From Streptomyces sp. F63 (GTDB taxonomy: Bacteria > Actinomycetota > Actinomycetes > Streptomycetales > Streptomycetaceae), in the NCBI RefSeq assembly GCF_018070345.1, contig NZ_JAGPXX010000029.1, positions 20,253-84,252 on the forward strand: DNA of 64,000 nt. Direction: 5' to 3'. This document shows, in pieces, positions 9,115 to 17,716 of the stretch; position 1 is the stretch's first letter; each line of letters starts with the position of its first letter. The notes under the pieces were generated by a model. That model was given only the letters and a program-made list of their open reading frames with translations. It searched no databases and was not told the DNA's origin. Both the position numbers and the translations under genes were made by a program.

Positions 9115-10614
9115 TCAGCGCCCGGCCGGCGCGTACGGGCCGTGCGGCGGGCGGGAGCCCGGGGACTGCGGACGGTCCGCGGTCCGGGCGAGGCGGGCGG
9201 TGATGACGAGCGTGCCCTCCTCGACCTGGTAGTCGAGGGGGAGACCCAGACCGCGCATGGCGGCGACCATCCCGGTGTTGCCGGACTGGGTGACGGCGTA
9301 GACGCTCTCGCAACCCGCCTCGCCCGCCAGGGCGGCCAGCCGCCGCAGCAGCTCACCGCCGATGCCCCGGCGCTGCCAGGCGTCCTCGACGAGCAGCGCG
9401 ACCTCGGTCTCGTCCCCGTCCCACATCAGATGGCCGAGCGCCACCAGACGGCCGGACGCCGTCTGCACCGCCAGCGTGCGGCCGAAGCGCGGGCTGAGCA
9501 GATGGGCCAGATAGCGGTCGGCGTCCTTGACCGGGCCGTGGTACCGCTTCCGGAGGGTCTCGGGGGAGCAGCGCTCGTGCATCTCCCGGGCGGCCGGGAT
9601 GTCGGCGGTGTCCGCCCGGCGCACCGTGATCTCGCTGCCGCCCGGCAGTGTCCACACGTCGCGGCCGCGCGGCATCCGGGGTCCGAGGCGCGCGTCGAGC
9701 CCCACGAGCGCGCGGGCGCGGGCGAACTCGGCCGGGGTGAACGGCAGATACGGGCGCTCGATGCTGATCGTGCCGCCGGAGGGGTCCCGCAGCCGCATGA
9801 CGGTCTCCTCCAGGGCGCCCTCGCGCGGTACCTCCCGCTCCCCGGTCCCCGCGGCCCGCGGGGTGCCCGGGCGGGCCTGCCGGGGCTGCGAACGGATGGT
9901 GCAGCGTCCCAGCAACTCTCGCAGGGCGAGCGGGAGTTCGGCGGCGTCCAGGGCGGTGCGGGTGGCGAGGTTCAGCACCCGGGTGGGGGTGTCGACCAGA
10001 TCGTGGGCGTCGGCGCGCTCCGTCCAGGTGTGCCGGCCGCCGGCCGCTGAGATCTCCCGGCCGAGGTCCGCGGGGGCCAGGCCGGCGGGTGCGCGGAGCA
10101 GGAACTCGTCGACGGTGCCGTCGGAGAGCGGGTGCGTCTGCAGGGCCAGGATGTCCACCCGGCGGCGGGCCAGCGCGGTGCACAGGGCGGCGAGGCTGCC
10201 CGGGGTGTCCCGCACCGTCGTCCGCACCCGCCACAGGGCGGTGCCGTGCGGGGCCGTGCCGTCACCGGTGCCCTCCGCGCCGTCCCCGCCCTCGTCCGCG
10301 TGGCCGTCACCGGGCACGGCTCCGGTGGTGGCCCGGCCGGCGGGGCCGCTCTCCGCGCCGTCCGGCCCGCCGCCGGCCGTCGCCTCCGGGGGTGAGTGGC
10401 CGTGGCGGTGGGACCACCAGCTGTGGAAGGCGGCCGTGGCGGCGAGGGCGACCGCCGAGGCGACGAGCAGCACCGGGCCGTCGGGACCGTGGGCGATCAT
10501 GTTCGCGATCGCGTCGGCGACCGCGACGGCGGTGAAGAGCGCGGCCAGTTCGACGAGGTCCCGCCGCCAGTGATGGCGGCGGCGGGCGGGCTTCGCGGGT
10601 GTCACATCGGTCAT
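9115..10614 (-). CDS. Membrane-anchored ACT domain-GNAT acetyltransferase fusion
   Basis: This 499-residue protein joins three parts. Residues about 20-75 hold two hydrophobic segments (LVELAALFTAVAVADAIANM and LLVASAVALAATAAFHSWW) followed by a His-rich stretch and a Gly/Asp-rich linker. Residues about 135-190 form an ACT-type ligand-sensing fold (RVRTTVRDTPGSLAALCTAL, then VDILALQTHPL). The C-terminal 170 residues are a GNAT acetyltransferase with EDAWQRRGIGGELLRR as the acetyl-CoA pyrophosphate loop. The combination suggests acetylation gated by a small ligand, perhaps an amino acid, at the membrane. An ATG six codons upstream lacks a ribosome site. It converges with the PLP enzyme (24 bp apart). 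Confidence 0.85.
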   Translation of the reverse strand: MTDVTPAKPARRRHHWRRDLVELAALFTAVAVADAIANMIAHGPDGPVLLVASAVALAATAAFHSWWSHRHGHSPPEATAGGGPDGAESGPAGRATTGAVPGDGHADEGGDGAEGTGDGTAPHGTALWRVRTTVRDTPGSLAALCTALARRRVDILALQTHPLSDGTVDEFLLRAPAGLAPADLGREISAAGGRHTWTERADAHDLVDTPTRVLNLATRTALDAAELPLALRELLGRCTIRSQPRQARPGTPRAAGTGEREVPREGALEETVMRLRDPSGGTISIERPYLPFTPAEFARARALVGLDARLGPRMPRGRDVWTLPGGSEITVRRADTADIPAAREMHERCSPETLRKRYHGPVKDADRYLAHLLSPRFGRTLAVQTASGRLVALGHLMWDGDETEVALLVEDAWQRRGIGGELLRRLAALAGEAGCESVYAVTQSGNTGMVAAMRGLGLPLDYQVEEGTLVITARLARTADRPQSPGSRPPHGPYAPAGR

Positions 10615-11501
10615 GGTCCCACCGTGACCCATCGCTGTTGCGTGATCACGAACGAACTGTGACCGCCTGGTTAAGCCGCCTTCCGGGCTCCGTACGCCGA
10701 TGGCGAGGAAAGCGGCCAACGCGGCGGAACGCGCCATTCGCCGGGATGGCGTGCCGGGCGGCGGGGGGAGACGCCGGCCGCCCGGCAGCCGGGCGAGCCC
10801 CGGCGGACGCGCCGCCCGGACCGTCCCGGCGCCCGGCGCCGCGGCGTTCCGGCACCGTTGGGGGTCCGCGTCCCGCCCTGCCGCGCGTACGGCCCGGTGC
10901 TTCCCGGCCGGGGCCGCGCCGGGGGGTGCCCCCGCCTCCGTCCGGCACCCGCGGGCGGGGCGGAAACGCGGCGGGGGCAGGGGATCCGGTACCGGCGGTG
11001 AGCCGCGCCGCCCGCCCTGCTCCCGGCCCGGTCCGCGGACCGGGAGCAGGGCGGGCGGGGAGCACGGCGCCGGGACCACCAGCCGGCGGGGACCGCGCCA
11101 ACGAGCTCGTGCATGGCCGGCGGTGAGGCGTCGCCCCGTGCCCGGGCCGGCGGGCCGAGCAGACCGCCGTCCCGGCCCGGCGCCACGGATGACGGGCGGA
11201 GACGACAGAAATCGTGCACTGATCGCGTCATGGCCGGGACGCTGGACCGGGGCACTCGCATCGACTCCGCTACCCGGGTTCCGGTGACCGCGGGCCGGGC
11301 ACGCAACGACGTTCCGCCGGGCCGGCCGCGGGGCGTTCCGTCCGGCCGCCGGGACCGTGTCCTCACGGCTCCGGAACGACGGCACGACGGGACGCGGCCC
11401 GCCTCCGGGGAGCGGGCACGCCGGTGCCGGTGCCGGTGGTCGTCCGGGCGCCGGGTGCGCGGACCGGGGCGGTGACCGCGTCCCCGCGTCCGGCGTGCCC
11501 G
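10615..11501. other. Noncoding stretch of about 0.9 kb
   Basis: Between the start of the ACT-GNAT gene and the end of phoD I find no convincing gene: open frames on both strands are Arg/Pro/Gly-rich, lack ribosome sites and resemble no family I know. The only strong structure is the inverted repeat at 11008-11058. This is one of the two largest gaps in the window. Confidence 0.5.
11008..11058. repeat. Perfect 19-bp inverted repeat with 13-nt loop
   Basis: The left arm (11008-11026) begins CCGCCCGCCC and the right arm (11040-11058) is its exact complement. The loop region itself contains the palindrome CGGTCCGCGGACCG, which allows an alternative inner hairpin. It stands about 440 nt from either neighbouring gene end. 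It could be a strong terminator, a structured small RNA or a protein site; no T-run follows on either strand. Confidence 0.7.
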
Positions 11502-11529
11502 CCGCCCCGGGCCCGTACGCCCGGGGCGG
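11502..11529 (-). terminator. Hairpin terminator after phoD
   Basis: An 11-bp stem (CCGCCCCGGGC / GCCCGGGGCGG) with a 6-nt loop lies 25 nt beyond the phoD stop. There is no U-run, as is common for actinobacterial terminators. Confidence 0.6.
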
Positions 11530-11553
11530 GGAGGAGCAGCGCCGGATTGGCGG

Positions 11554-13134
11554 CTACTGCCCCACCAGTCCCGGCTGGAGGACCTTGGTGAAGTGCACCG
11601 TGCCGCCCTCCTCGATCAGCCGCACCGTCAGTTCACCGCTTGAGCCGTCGATCTCCACCTCGCCGTAGTGCTGACCGCCCTCGAGCGGCGACACGTTGGC
11701 CCGGTCGGGGGCCTTCACGAAGACCTGGTCCGGGCCGAAGGTGCCGTCCAGGCCGACCGCCGGGAAGCCGCCCGCGTTGAGCGGTCCCGACACGAACTCC
11801 CAGAAGGGGGCGAAGTCCTGGAAGGCGGCCCGCGACGGCTCGTAGTGGTGCGCGGCGGTGTAGTGCACGTCGGCGGTCAGCCAGACCGTGCCGGTGATCC
11901 GGTGGTGCCTGATGTGCCGCAGCAGTTCGGCGATCTGCAGTTCGCGGCCCAGCGGCGCGCCCGGGTCGCCCTGCGCCACGGCCTCGTAGTCGGCCTTGCC
12001 GTCGGCCACGACCAGCCCGAGCGGCATGTCGGAGGCGATCACCTTCCACACCGCCCGGGAGCGGGACAGCTCCCGCTTGAGCCAGGCGAGCTGCTCCGCC
12101 CCGAGGATGCCCTCCTCCTCCCGCGGCTGCCGGCCGGGCGAGTTGGCGTTGCGGTACGTGCGCATGTCGATCACGAAGACATCGAGGAGCGGCCCGTGGT
12201 GCACCACCCGGTGCAGCCGGCCGTCGCCGTCGGGGCGCAGCGTGCGCACGGGGAAGTACTCCGCGAACGCCCGCCGGGAGCGGGCCGCGAGCACGTCCAC
12301 GCGCTTCTCGGTGTAGCGGTCGTCGGCGAGGATCTCGCCCGGGTACCAGTTGTTGACCACCTCGTGGTCGTCCCACTGGACGATGCCCGGGACACGGGCG
12401 TTGAAGCGGCGCAGGTTCTCCGCCAGCAGGTTGTAGCGGAAGGCGCCGCGGTACTCGTCCAGGGTCTCGGCGACCTTGGACTTCTCCTCGGTGGTGACGT
12501 TCCGCCAGACCCGGCCGTCGGGCAGGGTGACCGACGGCTGGATCGGGCCGTCCGCGTAGACCGTGTCGCCACTGTTGAGGAAGAAGTCCGGGTCGCGGCG
12601 CAGCATCTCGTCGAAGACGGGAAAACCGCCGCGGTCGGGGTTGATGCCCCAGCCCTGCCCCGCGAGATCGCCCGACCACAGGAACCGCACCCCCTGGCGG
12701 CGGCGGGCCGGTGCCGTGCGGAAGCTGCCGTGGACCGGCTCGCCGGTGCGCCGCGGGTCGTGCGGGTCGGCGAGCAGCACCCGGTAGTGGATCTCCTCGC
12801 CGGCCGGCAGCCCCTGCAGCGGTGTGGTCCCGGTGAAGTCCGTGCCCGGGCCCAGCAGGGGCCCCATCCGCCGCCGGACGTTCCGGAACGACTCCGTCGC
12901 CGAGGTCTCGACGATCATCCGGGCCGGCCGGTCCGAGCGGACCCACACCAGCCCGGACGAGGCGGTCACATCACCGGTCTGCACCCCCCACCGCGCGGCC
13001 GGCCGCCCCGACCGCGCCTGGGCGGGGGCTGCCGCGAGCCCGGCCGCGCCGGGTAGTGCGAGCGCGGCCGAGGCGGCCGCACCCCCTCGCAGAACCGACC
13101 GCCGCCCGACGAATCCCCTGGGTTCCCGCGCCAT
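11554..13134 (-). CDS. phoD: Secreted alkaline phosphatase PhoD
   Basis: This 526-residue phosphatase/phosphodiesterase scavenges phosphate from organic esters outside the cell. A twin-arginine signal is at residues 10-41 (GRRSVLRGGAAASAALALPG, then AGLAAAPAQA as cleavage zone), so it is exported folded with its Ca/Fe cofactor. Metal-binding motifs follow: FLWSGDLAGQGWG, SGDTVYADGP, VQWDDHEVVNNW and later WLTADVHYTAAHHY. Length is typical of PhoD. A probable PHO box lies about 100 nt upstream, consistent with PhoP control under phosphate limitation. It is a single-gene unit with its own terminator hairpin. Confidence 0.93.
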   Translation of the reverse strand: MAREPRGFVGRRSVLRGGAAASAALALPGAAGLAAAPAQARSGRPAARWGVQTGDVTASSGLVWVRSDRPARMIVETSATESFRNVRRRMGPLLGPGTDFTGTTPLQGLPAGEEIHYRVLLADPHDPRRTGEPVHGSFRTAPARRRQGVRFLWSGDLAGQGWGINPDRGGFPVFDEMLRRDPDFFLNSGDTVYADGPIQPSVTLPDGRVWRNVTTEEKSKVAETLDEYRGAFRYNLLAENLRRFNARVPGIVQWDDHEVVNNWYPGEILADDRYTEKRVDVLAARSRRAFAEYFPVRTLRPDGDGRLHRVVHHGPLLDVFVIDMRTYRNANSPGRQPREEEGILGAEQLAWLKRELSRSRAVWKVIASDMPLGLVVADGKADYEAVAQGDPGAPLGRELQIAELLRHIRHHRITGTVWLTADVHYTAAHHYEPSRAAFQDFAPFWEFVSGPLNAGGFPAVGLDGTFGPDQVFVKAPDRANVSPLEGGQHYGEVEIDGSSGELTVRLIEEGGTVHFTKVLQPGLVGQ

Positions 13135-13234
13135 GTGGTGCCTCCTGTCGTACCGGTCCGCCCCGGCCTCGGGTCTCCGCGGCGCACGGGGCGGTGTCTG
13201 CTGTGCAAGGGATTGCTATCGGCGCCGGATGCCG

Positions 13235-13256
13235 CACGCCCGAACGGACAGTGAAC
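13235..13256 (-). promoter_or_regulatory. Probable PHO box (PhoP binding site) of phoD
   Basis: On the reverse strand GTTCACTGTCC is followed directly by GTTCGGGCGTG: two direct-repeat units spaced exactly 11 bp, matching the Streptomyces PHO-box pattern (GTTCA at 11-bp intervals). The position, about 100 nt ahead of the phoD ATG, fits activation by the PhoR-PhoP system. Confidence 0.7.
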
Positions 13257-13344
13257 AACCGGGTGGGGCCCGGAGGAAGGAGGCCGCACGGCGGGGGCGC
13301 CGGACACGGGGAACCGGGCGGCCCCGGCCGTTCCCCCGGCCGGC

Positions 13345-14091
13345 TCAGAGGCCGCCCGAGACGCGCAGCACGGCGCCCGTCGTGTAGGACGCCTCGGGGG
13401 AGAGCAGCCAGGCGACGGCGCCCGCGATCTCCTCCGGCTCACCGGGGCGCCGCATCGGCACCCGCTCCGGGTCCCGCCAGGGACGCTCCGGATCCCCCAT
13501 CGCGGCGTGCATACCGGTGAGGATCATCCCGGGCTGTACGGAGTTGACGCGGATGCCCTCGGCCGCCACCTCCTTGGCGAGCCCGTTCGTCATCGCGTCC
13601 ACGGCGGCCTTGGTCGCCGCGTAGTGGACGTACTCGCCGGGGCTGCCGGTGGTGGAGGCGCCCGAGGAGATGTTGACGATCGCGCCGCCCGCGCCGCCGT
13701 AGCGGGTCGACATGTCCCGCACCGCCCGGCGCGCGCAGAGCAGGGTGCCCATGACGTTGACGTCGACGACCCGCCGCATCACCTCGGGGCCGGTCTCGGC
13801 GAACCGGCCGAGCGGCCCGGTGATCCCGGCGTTGTTGACGAGGCCGGTGACCGGGCCCAGTTCGGCGCCCACCGTGTCGAACAGCGACTCGACCTGTTCC
13901 GCCACGCTGGTGTCCACCCGCACCGTCACACAGGCGACGCCCCGGGCGCGCACCGCCGCGGCCGTCTCCTCCGCCGCCTCCCGCGCCTTCTCGTAGCCGA
14001 TGCCGATCGCGTGTCCGGCGCGCGCGAGACGGACGGCGACCGCCGCTCCGATACCGCGCCCGCCGCCCGTGACGACGGTGACCTGACCCAT
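13345..14091 (-). CDS. Short-chain dehydrogenase/reductase (SDR)
   Basis: This 248-residue NAD(P)-dependent oxidoreductase is a classical SDR. The cofactor loop is TGGGRGIG (residues 8-15), NNAG follows (VNNAGITG), the catalytic Ser is in IVNISSGAS and the YxxxK pair is YAATK; the C-terminus SYTTGAVLRVSGGL is typical. The start ATG at 14091 has GGAGG 6 nt upstream. Substrate is not deducible, although the sequence resembles 3-oxoacyl-ACP or glucose dehydrogenase-like reductases of actinomycetes. It is unlinked to its neighbours. Confidence 0.92.
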   Translation of the reverse strand: MGQVTVVTGGGRGIGAAVAVRLARAGHAIGIGYEKAREAAEETAAAVRARGVACVTVRVDTSVAEQVESLFDTVGAELGPVTGLVNNAGITGPLGRFAETGPEVMRRVVDVNVMGTLLCARRAVRDMSTRYGGAGGAIVNISSGASTTGSPGEYVHYAATKAAVDAMTNGLAKEVAAEGIRVNSVQPGMILTGMHAAMGDPERPWRDPERVPMRRPGEPEEIAGAVAWLLSPEASYTTGAVLRVSGGL

Positions 14092-14197
14092 GTCCCACCT
14101 CCGTGTGCCGGCTGCCGGAAGCCTGCCACACCGGCCCGGGAGCCCGACTCCGTTGCCCCGGGGGCGCGTTGTCGGTGCGGGGAGGTTCACTGGAACC

Positions 14198-14773
14198 ATG
14201 AGCACAGCGGAACAGCTCGCGGTGATCGACCAGTTGTGCGCCCGTCCTCTCCCGGCGGCGCCCGGCGGCCCCTTCCGTGCCGGGGAGGGCGGGCCGGCCT
14301 TCCACCTGGCCGATCTGCGGGTGGGCGCGGAGTGCCGGGAGGACGACGGCTTCGGGACGCGGGAGGCGGAGGAGCAGTTGGAGGCCGAGTGCGAGGCGCT
14401 GGTCTTCGTGCTGTCCCGGCGCTGGGGCGAGCCGCAGCGGCTGGACCTCATCGAGTACCTCGTACGGTCGGCCGGGGGCGAGCCGGTTCCCGAGCCGCTG
14501 GCGACCCTCTGCGGCTGTGTCGGTGTGCTGTACGCCTGGCGGGCCGGCGACCGCTGGCTCGCCGTCGGACTCGGCCGGCAGGACCGCGAGTTACCGCTCC
14601 GGCTGCTGGCGGTCGCGGCGGCGGAGGACCCGGAGGGTACGGCCCGGGAACGCCCCGGCCGCCCGGAGGGCGGGGGTGACGCGGGCGCCGGACCGCCACC
14701 GGCCGCCGCCGATGTGTCTCATTCGAGCGGATGTACGTCGAACGGGCGGCCTAGGCCGAATCGTTACCGCTGA
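14198..14773 (+). CDS. Conserved-looking hypothetical protein
   Basis: I do not recognise this 191-residue protein. It starts MSTAEQLAVIDQLCARPLPA at an ATG with GGGGAGG about 11 nt upstream. The first 140 residues have a plausible globular pattern (EAEEQLEAECEALVFVLSRR, LDLIEYLVRSAGG, VGVLYAWRAGDRWLAVGLGR), while the last 50 are low-complexity Pro/Gly/Ala. A stand-alone protein divergent from the SDR gene; no signal peptide or membrane segment. It may recognise a partner rather than catalyse a reaction, but nothing supports a specific role. Confidence 0.6.
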   Translation: MSTAEQLAVIDQLCARPLPAAPGGPFRAGEGGPAFHLADLRVGAECREDDGFGTREAEEQLEAECEALVFVLSRRWGEPQRLDLIEYLVRSAGGEPVPEPLATLCGCVGVLYAWRAGDRWLAVGLGRQDRELPLRLLAVAAAEDPEGTARERPGRPEGGGDAGAGPPPAAADVSHSSGCTSNGRPRPNRYR

Positions 14774-14911
14774 TCAACCCGTGACCAAAGGGGCATCGGA
14801 GGGGTAAAGGGGCCGGATTCCCGGCCACGTGGCTTGACCGATACGAACAGATGGCTGGAAGCTGTGGCGTCACCCCCCGCTTCCGGCGCTTTCTCGAAAA
14901 TCTGGTGATCC

Positions 14912-15616
14912 ATGCGCAGCCTCACTTCGGCGTGTGCGGTGGCAGCGGCCGCGGCGGTCCTCCTGCTGCCGGCCTCCGCCGCGTACGCCACCCCGCCCGG
15001 TGACAACGGGACCGTCAAGATCCACGACGCCGAGACCGGCGAGGCGCTCGTCAAGAACGAGCCGCACGTCTGCGTCTTCTACCTCGACGCGTTCAAGTTC
15101 GACGCCGGCCAGCGGATCGAGTGGACGATCGTCGAGATGCCGCCCACGGGCACCCGGGGCACGGAGGCCGAGTCCGGCGTCCTGACCCTCGACGCCGCGG
15201 GGCACGGCCGCACGGACGATCTGGAGCTTCCCGACGGCCACTACAAGCTGCTCTGGAACTTCGCGGGCGAGAACGGCAAGGCCAAGCAGAAGGTCTTCCG
15301 GACGGACTGCGAGGACGGGGACGACGAGGAGAACGAGGGAGGTGACGGCGGGACGTCCGGTGGCCGGCCCTCCGGCGAGCCGTCGCAGGAGCCCTCGGAG
15401 GAGCCCGCCGGCGGGACGGGCGGAGAGACCGGCGAGCCGTCGAACGAGCCGACGGCCGCGGACACGGCCGGCCGCAATCCGTCGGACGGCGGCAAGGAGG
15501 ACCTCGCCGAGACCGGTGCCTCCGCGGTCATCGGCACCTCCGCGGCCGCCCTGGTGCTGCTGGGCGCGGGCGGCGTGCTGCTGATGCGCCGCCGGGCGGC
15601 CCGCGGCGAGAACTGA
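14912..15616 (+). CDS. LAETG-anchored surface protein (class E sortase substrate)
   Basis: This 234-residue protein carries an N-terminal Sec signal peptide (residues 1-27, VAAAAAVLLLPASAAYA), a beta-rich domain (about 30-135) with two cysteines, a Ser/Glu/Pro/Gly-rich wall-spanning linker and a sorting signal: LAETG at residues 198-202, a hydrophobic helix and an RRRAARGEN tail. LAXTG signals are cut by the sortase E enzymes of Streptomyces, which link proteins to the cell wall. No sortase gene is nearby. The ligand or role of the domain is unknown. Confidence 0.85.
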   Translation: MRSLTSACAVAAAAAVLLLPASAAYATPPGDNGTVKIHDAETGEALVKNEPHVCVFYLDAFKFDAGQRIEWTIVEMPPTGTRGTEAESGVLTLDAAGHGRTDDLELPDGHYKLLWNFAGENGKAKQKVFRTDCEDGDDEENEGGDGGTSGGRPSGEPSQEPSEEPAGGTGGETGEPSNEPTAADTAGRNPSDGGKEDLAETGASAVIGTSAAALVLLGAGGVLLMRRRAARGEN

Positions 15617-15626
15617 CGGAGCACCG

Positions 15627-15647
15627 CCGGCGCACCGGTGCCGCCGG
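15627..15647. terminator. Hairpin between convergent genes
   Basis: CCGGCG and CGCCGG arms enclose the palindrome CACCGGTG. The structure lies between the sortase-substrate stop and the mug stop and could serve both strands. Confidence 0.45.
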
Positions 15648-15665
15648 TTCCGGGGCCGGCCGGGC

Positions 15666-16190
15666 TCACCGCTCCGGTGACGCGGGCCGGCCGACCCGCC
15701 CGGCGGCCTCCCGCAGACGGGCGAACTCCTCCGCCATGGTCGCCGCCGTCCAGTGGGCGTTGAGGCCGCTCGGATTGGGGAGGGCCCAGATCCGCGTGCG
15801 GCCGATCACCCGGTCCTGCGGACCGATCACCGCCGCCCTGTCCCGGAACGCCACCCGGTAGGCCGTGATCCCCAGCACCGCCAGCCAGCGCGGCTCGTAC
15901 CGCAGGACCTTCTCCGCCAGCAGGCGGCCGCCCTCGCGCATCTCCTCGTCGCTCAGCTCGTCCGCCCGCGCCGAGGCGCGGGCGGCGACGTTGGTGATGC
16001 CGAGCCCGTGGTCGAGCAGTTCCCGCTCCTCGTCCGGCCGCAGCAGCCGCGGTGTGAAGCCGGAGGCGTGCAGCACCGGCCAGAAGCGGTTGCCCGGCCG
16101 GGCGAAGTGATGCCCGGTCGCCGCCGACATGAGTCCGGGGTTGATGCCGCAGAACAGCACCCGCAGGCCGCCGCCCCGCCCGGGGCTCAC
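15666..16190 (-). CDS. mug: Mismatch-specific uracil/thymine DNA glycosylase
   Basis: This 174-residue enzyme removes uracil or thymine from G:U and G:T mismatches to begin base-excision repair. The active-site region FCGINPGLMSAATGHHFARP holds the catalytic-type Asn of GINPG, and the intercalating loop is NPSGLNAHW near residue 140, both diagnostic of the MUG branch. It starts with GTG 6 nt after the purB stop, so it forms an operon with purB. Confidence 0.9.
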   Translation of the reverse strand: MSPGRGGGLRVLFCGINPGLMSAATGHHFARPGNRFWPVLHASGFTPRLLRPDEERELLDHGLGITNVAARASARADELSDEEMREGGRLLAEKVLRYEPRWLAVLGITAYRVAFRDRAAVIGPQDRVIGRTRIWALPNPSGLNAHWTAATMAEEFARLREAAGRVGRPASPER

Positions 16191-16196
16191 CGCGCG

Positions 16197-17630
16197 TCAG
16201 AGGATCGCTCCCGGGACGTAGGCGGCGGCCTCCGGACGCGCGGCCGTGATGTCCTCGATCCGGGTGACGACCGCTGCCACCTGGTCCGCCGCCGCACCGG
16301 TGAAGGCGAGGCGGTCCGCCATCAGCGCGTCCAGCCGGGCGCGGTCCAGGGGGATGCGCTCGTCGCCCGCGAGCCGGTCGAGCAGTTCATTGCGCTCGGC
16401 GCCCTTCTCCCGCATCGCCAGTGCCGAGGCCACGGCGTGCTCCTTGATGACCTCGTGCGCGGCCTCCCGGCCGACTCCGGCCCGCACGGCGCCCATGAGC
16501 ACCTTGGTGGTGGCGAGGAAGGGCAGGTAGCGGTCGAGCTCGCGGGAGACGACGGCGGGGAAGGCGCCGAACTCGTCGAGCACCGTGAGGAACGTCTCCA
16601 GCAGGCCGTCGAAGGCGAAGAAGGCGTCCGGGAGGGCCACCCGGCGCACGACGGAGCAGGACACGTCGCCCTCGTTCCACTGGTCGCCCGCGAGCTCTCC
16701 CGTCATCGAGGCGTAGCCGCGCAGGATCACCATGAGGCCGTTGACGCGCTCGCAGGAACGGGTGTTCATCTTGTGCGGCATGGCGGAGGAGCCGACCTGG
16801 CCGGGTTTGAAGCCCTCCGTGACCAGCTCGTGCCCGGCCATCAGCCGGATCGTCTTGGCGAGCGAGGAGGGCGCGGCGGCCAGCTGCACCAGCGCGGTCA
16901 CGACGTCGTAGTCCAGTGAGCGCGGGTAGACCTGGCCGACCGAGGTGAAGGACCGGCCGAAGCCGAGGTGGCCGGCGACCCGCCGTTCCAGCTCGGACAG
17001 TTTCGCGGCATCGCCACCGAGGAGGTCGAGCATGTCCTGCGCGGTGCCGACCGGGCCCTTGACCCCGCGCAGCGGGTAGCGGGCGAGGAGATCCTCCAGC
17101 CGGCCGTACGCGACCAGCAGTTCGTCCGCCGCGGTCGCGAACCGCTTGCCGAGGGTGGTGGCCTGCGCGGCGACGTTGTGGGAACGGCCGGCGATCACCA
17201 GCTCGGCGTGCTCGGCGGCGAGCCGCCCCAGCCGTGCCAGCACGGAGACCGCGCGGTCCCGGACCAGTTCCAGGGAGAGGCGGATCTGCAGCTGCTCGAC
17301 GTTCTCGGTGAGGTCCCGGGAGGTCATGCCCTTGTGGACGTGCTCGTGCCCGGCGAGGGCGTTGAACTCCTCGATCCGGGCCTTCACGTCGTGCCGGGTG
17401 ACCTTCTCGCGTTCCGCGATCGACGCCAGGTCCACCCGGTCGAGCACCCGCTCGTAGTCGGCGAGTGCCTGCTCCGGCACCTCGATGCCGAGGTCCTTCT
17501 GCGCACGGAGGACGGCCAGCCACAGCCGGCGCTCCAGCGTCACCTTGTACTCGGGGGACCACAGGGCGGCGAGCTCCGCGGAGGCGTAGCGGCCGGCCAG
17601 AACGTTCGGAATGCGGGGCTTGGAGGTCAC
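16197..17630 (-). CDS. purB: Adenylosuccinate lyase
   Basis: This 477-residue enzyme acts twice in purine synthesis, releasing fumarate from SAICAR and from adenylosuccinate. The fumarase-superfamily signature GQVGSSAMPHKMNTRSCERV is present, together with the histidine-containing segments TSRDLTENVEQ and GRSHNVAAQATTLGKRFA. The GTG at 17630 (VTSKPRIPNVLAG) is the family's usual opening; an upstream extension encodes unrelated Arg/Pro residues. Length is normal. mug follows in the same transcript. Confidence 0.93.
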   Translation of the reverse strand: MTSKPRIPNVLAGRYASAELAALWSPEYKVTLERRLWLAVLRAQKDLGIEVPEQALADYERVLDRVDLASIAEREKVTRHDVKARIEEFNALAGHEHVHKGMTSRDLTENVEQLQIRLSLELVRDRAVSVLARLGRLAAEHAELVIAGRSHNVAAQATTLGKRFATAADELLVAYGRLEDLLARYPLRGVKGPVGTAQDMLDLLGGDAAKLSELERRVAGHLGFGRSFTSVGQVYPRSLDYDVVTALVQLAAAPSSLAKTIRLMAGHELVTEGFKPGQVGSSAMPHKMNTRSCERVNGLMVILRGYASMTGELAGDQWNEGDVSCSVVRRVALPDAFFAFDGLLETFLTVLDEFGAFPAVVSRELDRYLPFLATTKVLMGAVRAGVGREAAHEVIKEHAVASALAMREKGAERNELLDRLAGDERIPLDRARLDALMADRLAFTGAAADQVAAVVTRIEDITAARPEAAAYVPGAIL

Positions 17631-17716
17631 GTGACGGCATTGTACGGGCCGGTCCGGCGGGACGTCCGCCCGCCTCCGCACGCCCCCGGCCCGGCGACCG
17701 CCGCCGCGGCGCCGGC

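Noticed and set aside
10615..11553. Several open frames of 90-230 codons on both strands
   Set aside because: They are Arg/Pro/Gly-rich shadows of high GC with no ribosome site or recognisable fold.
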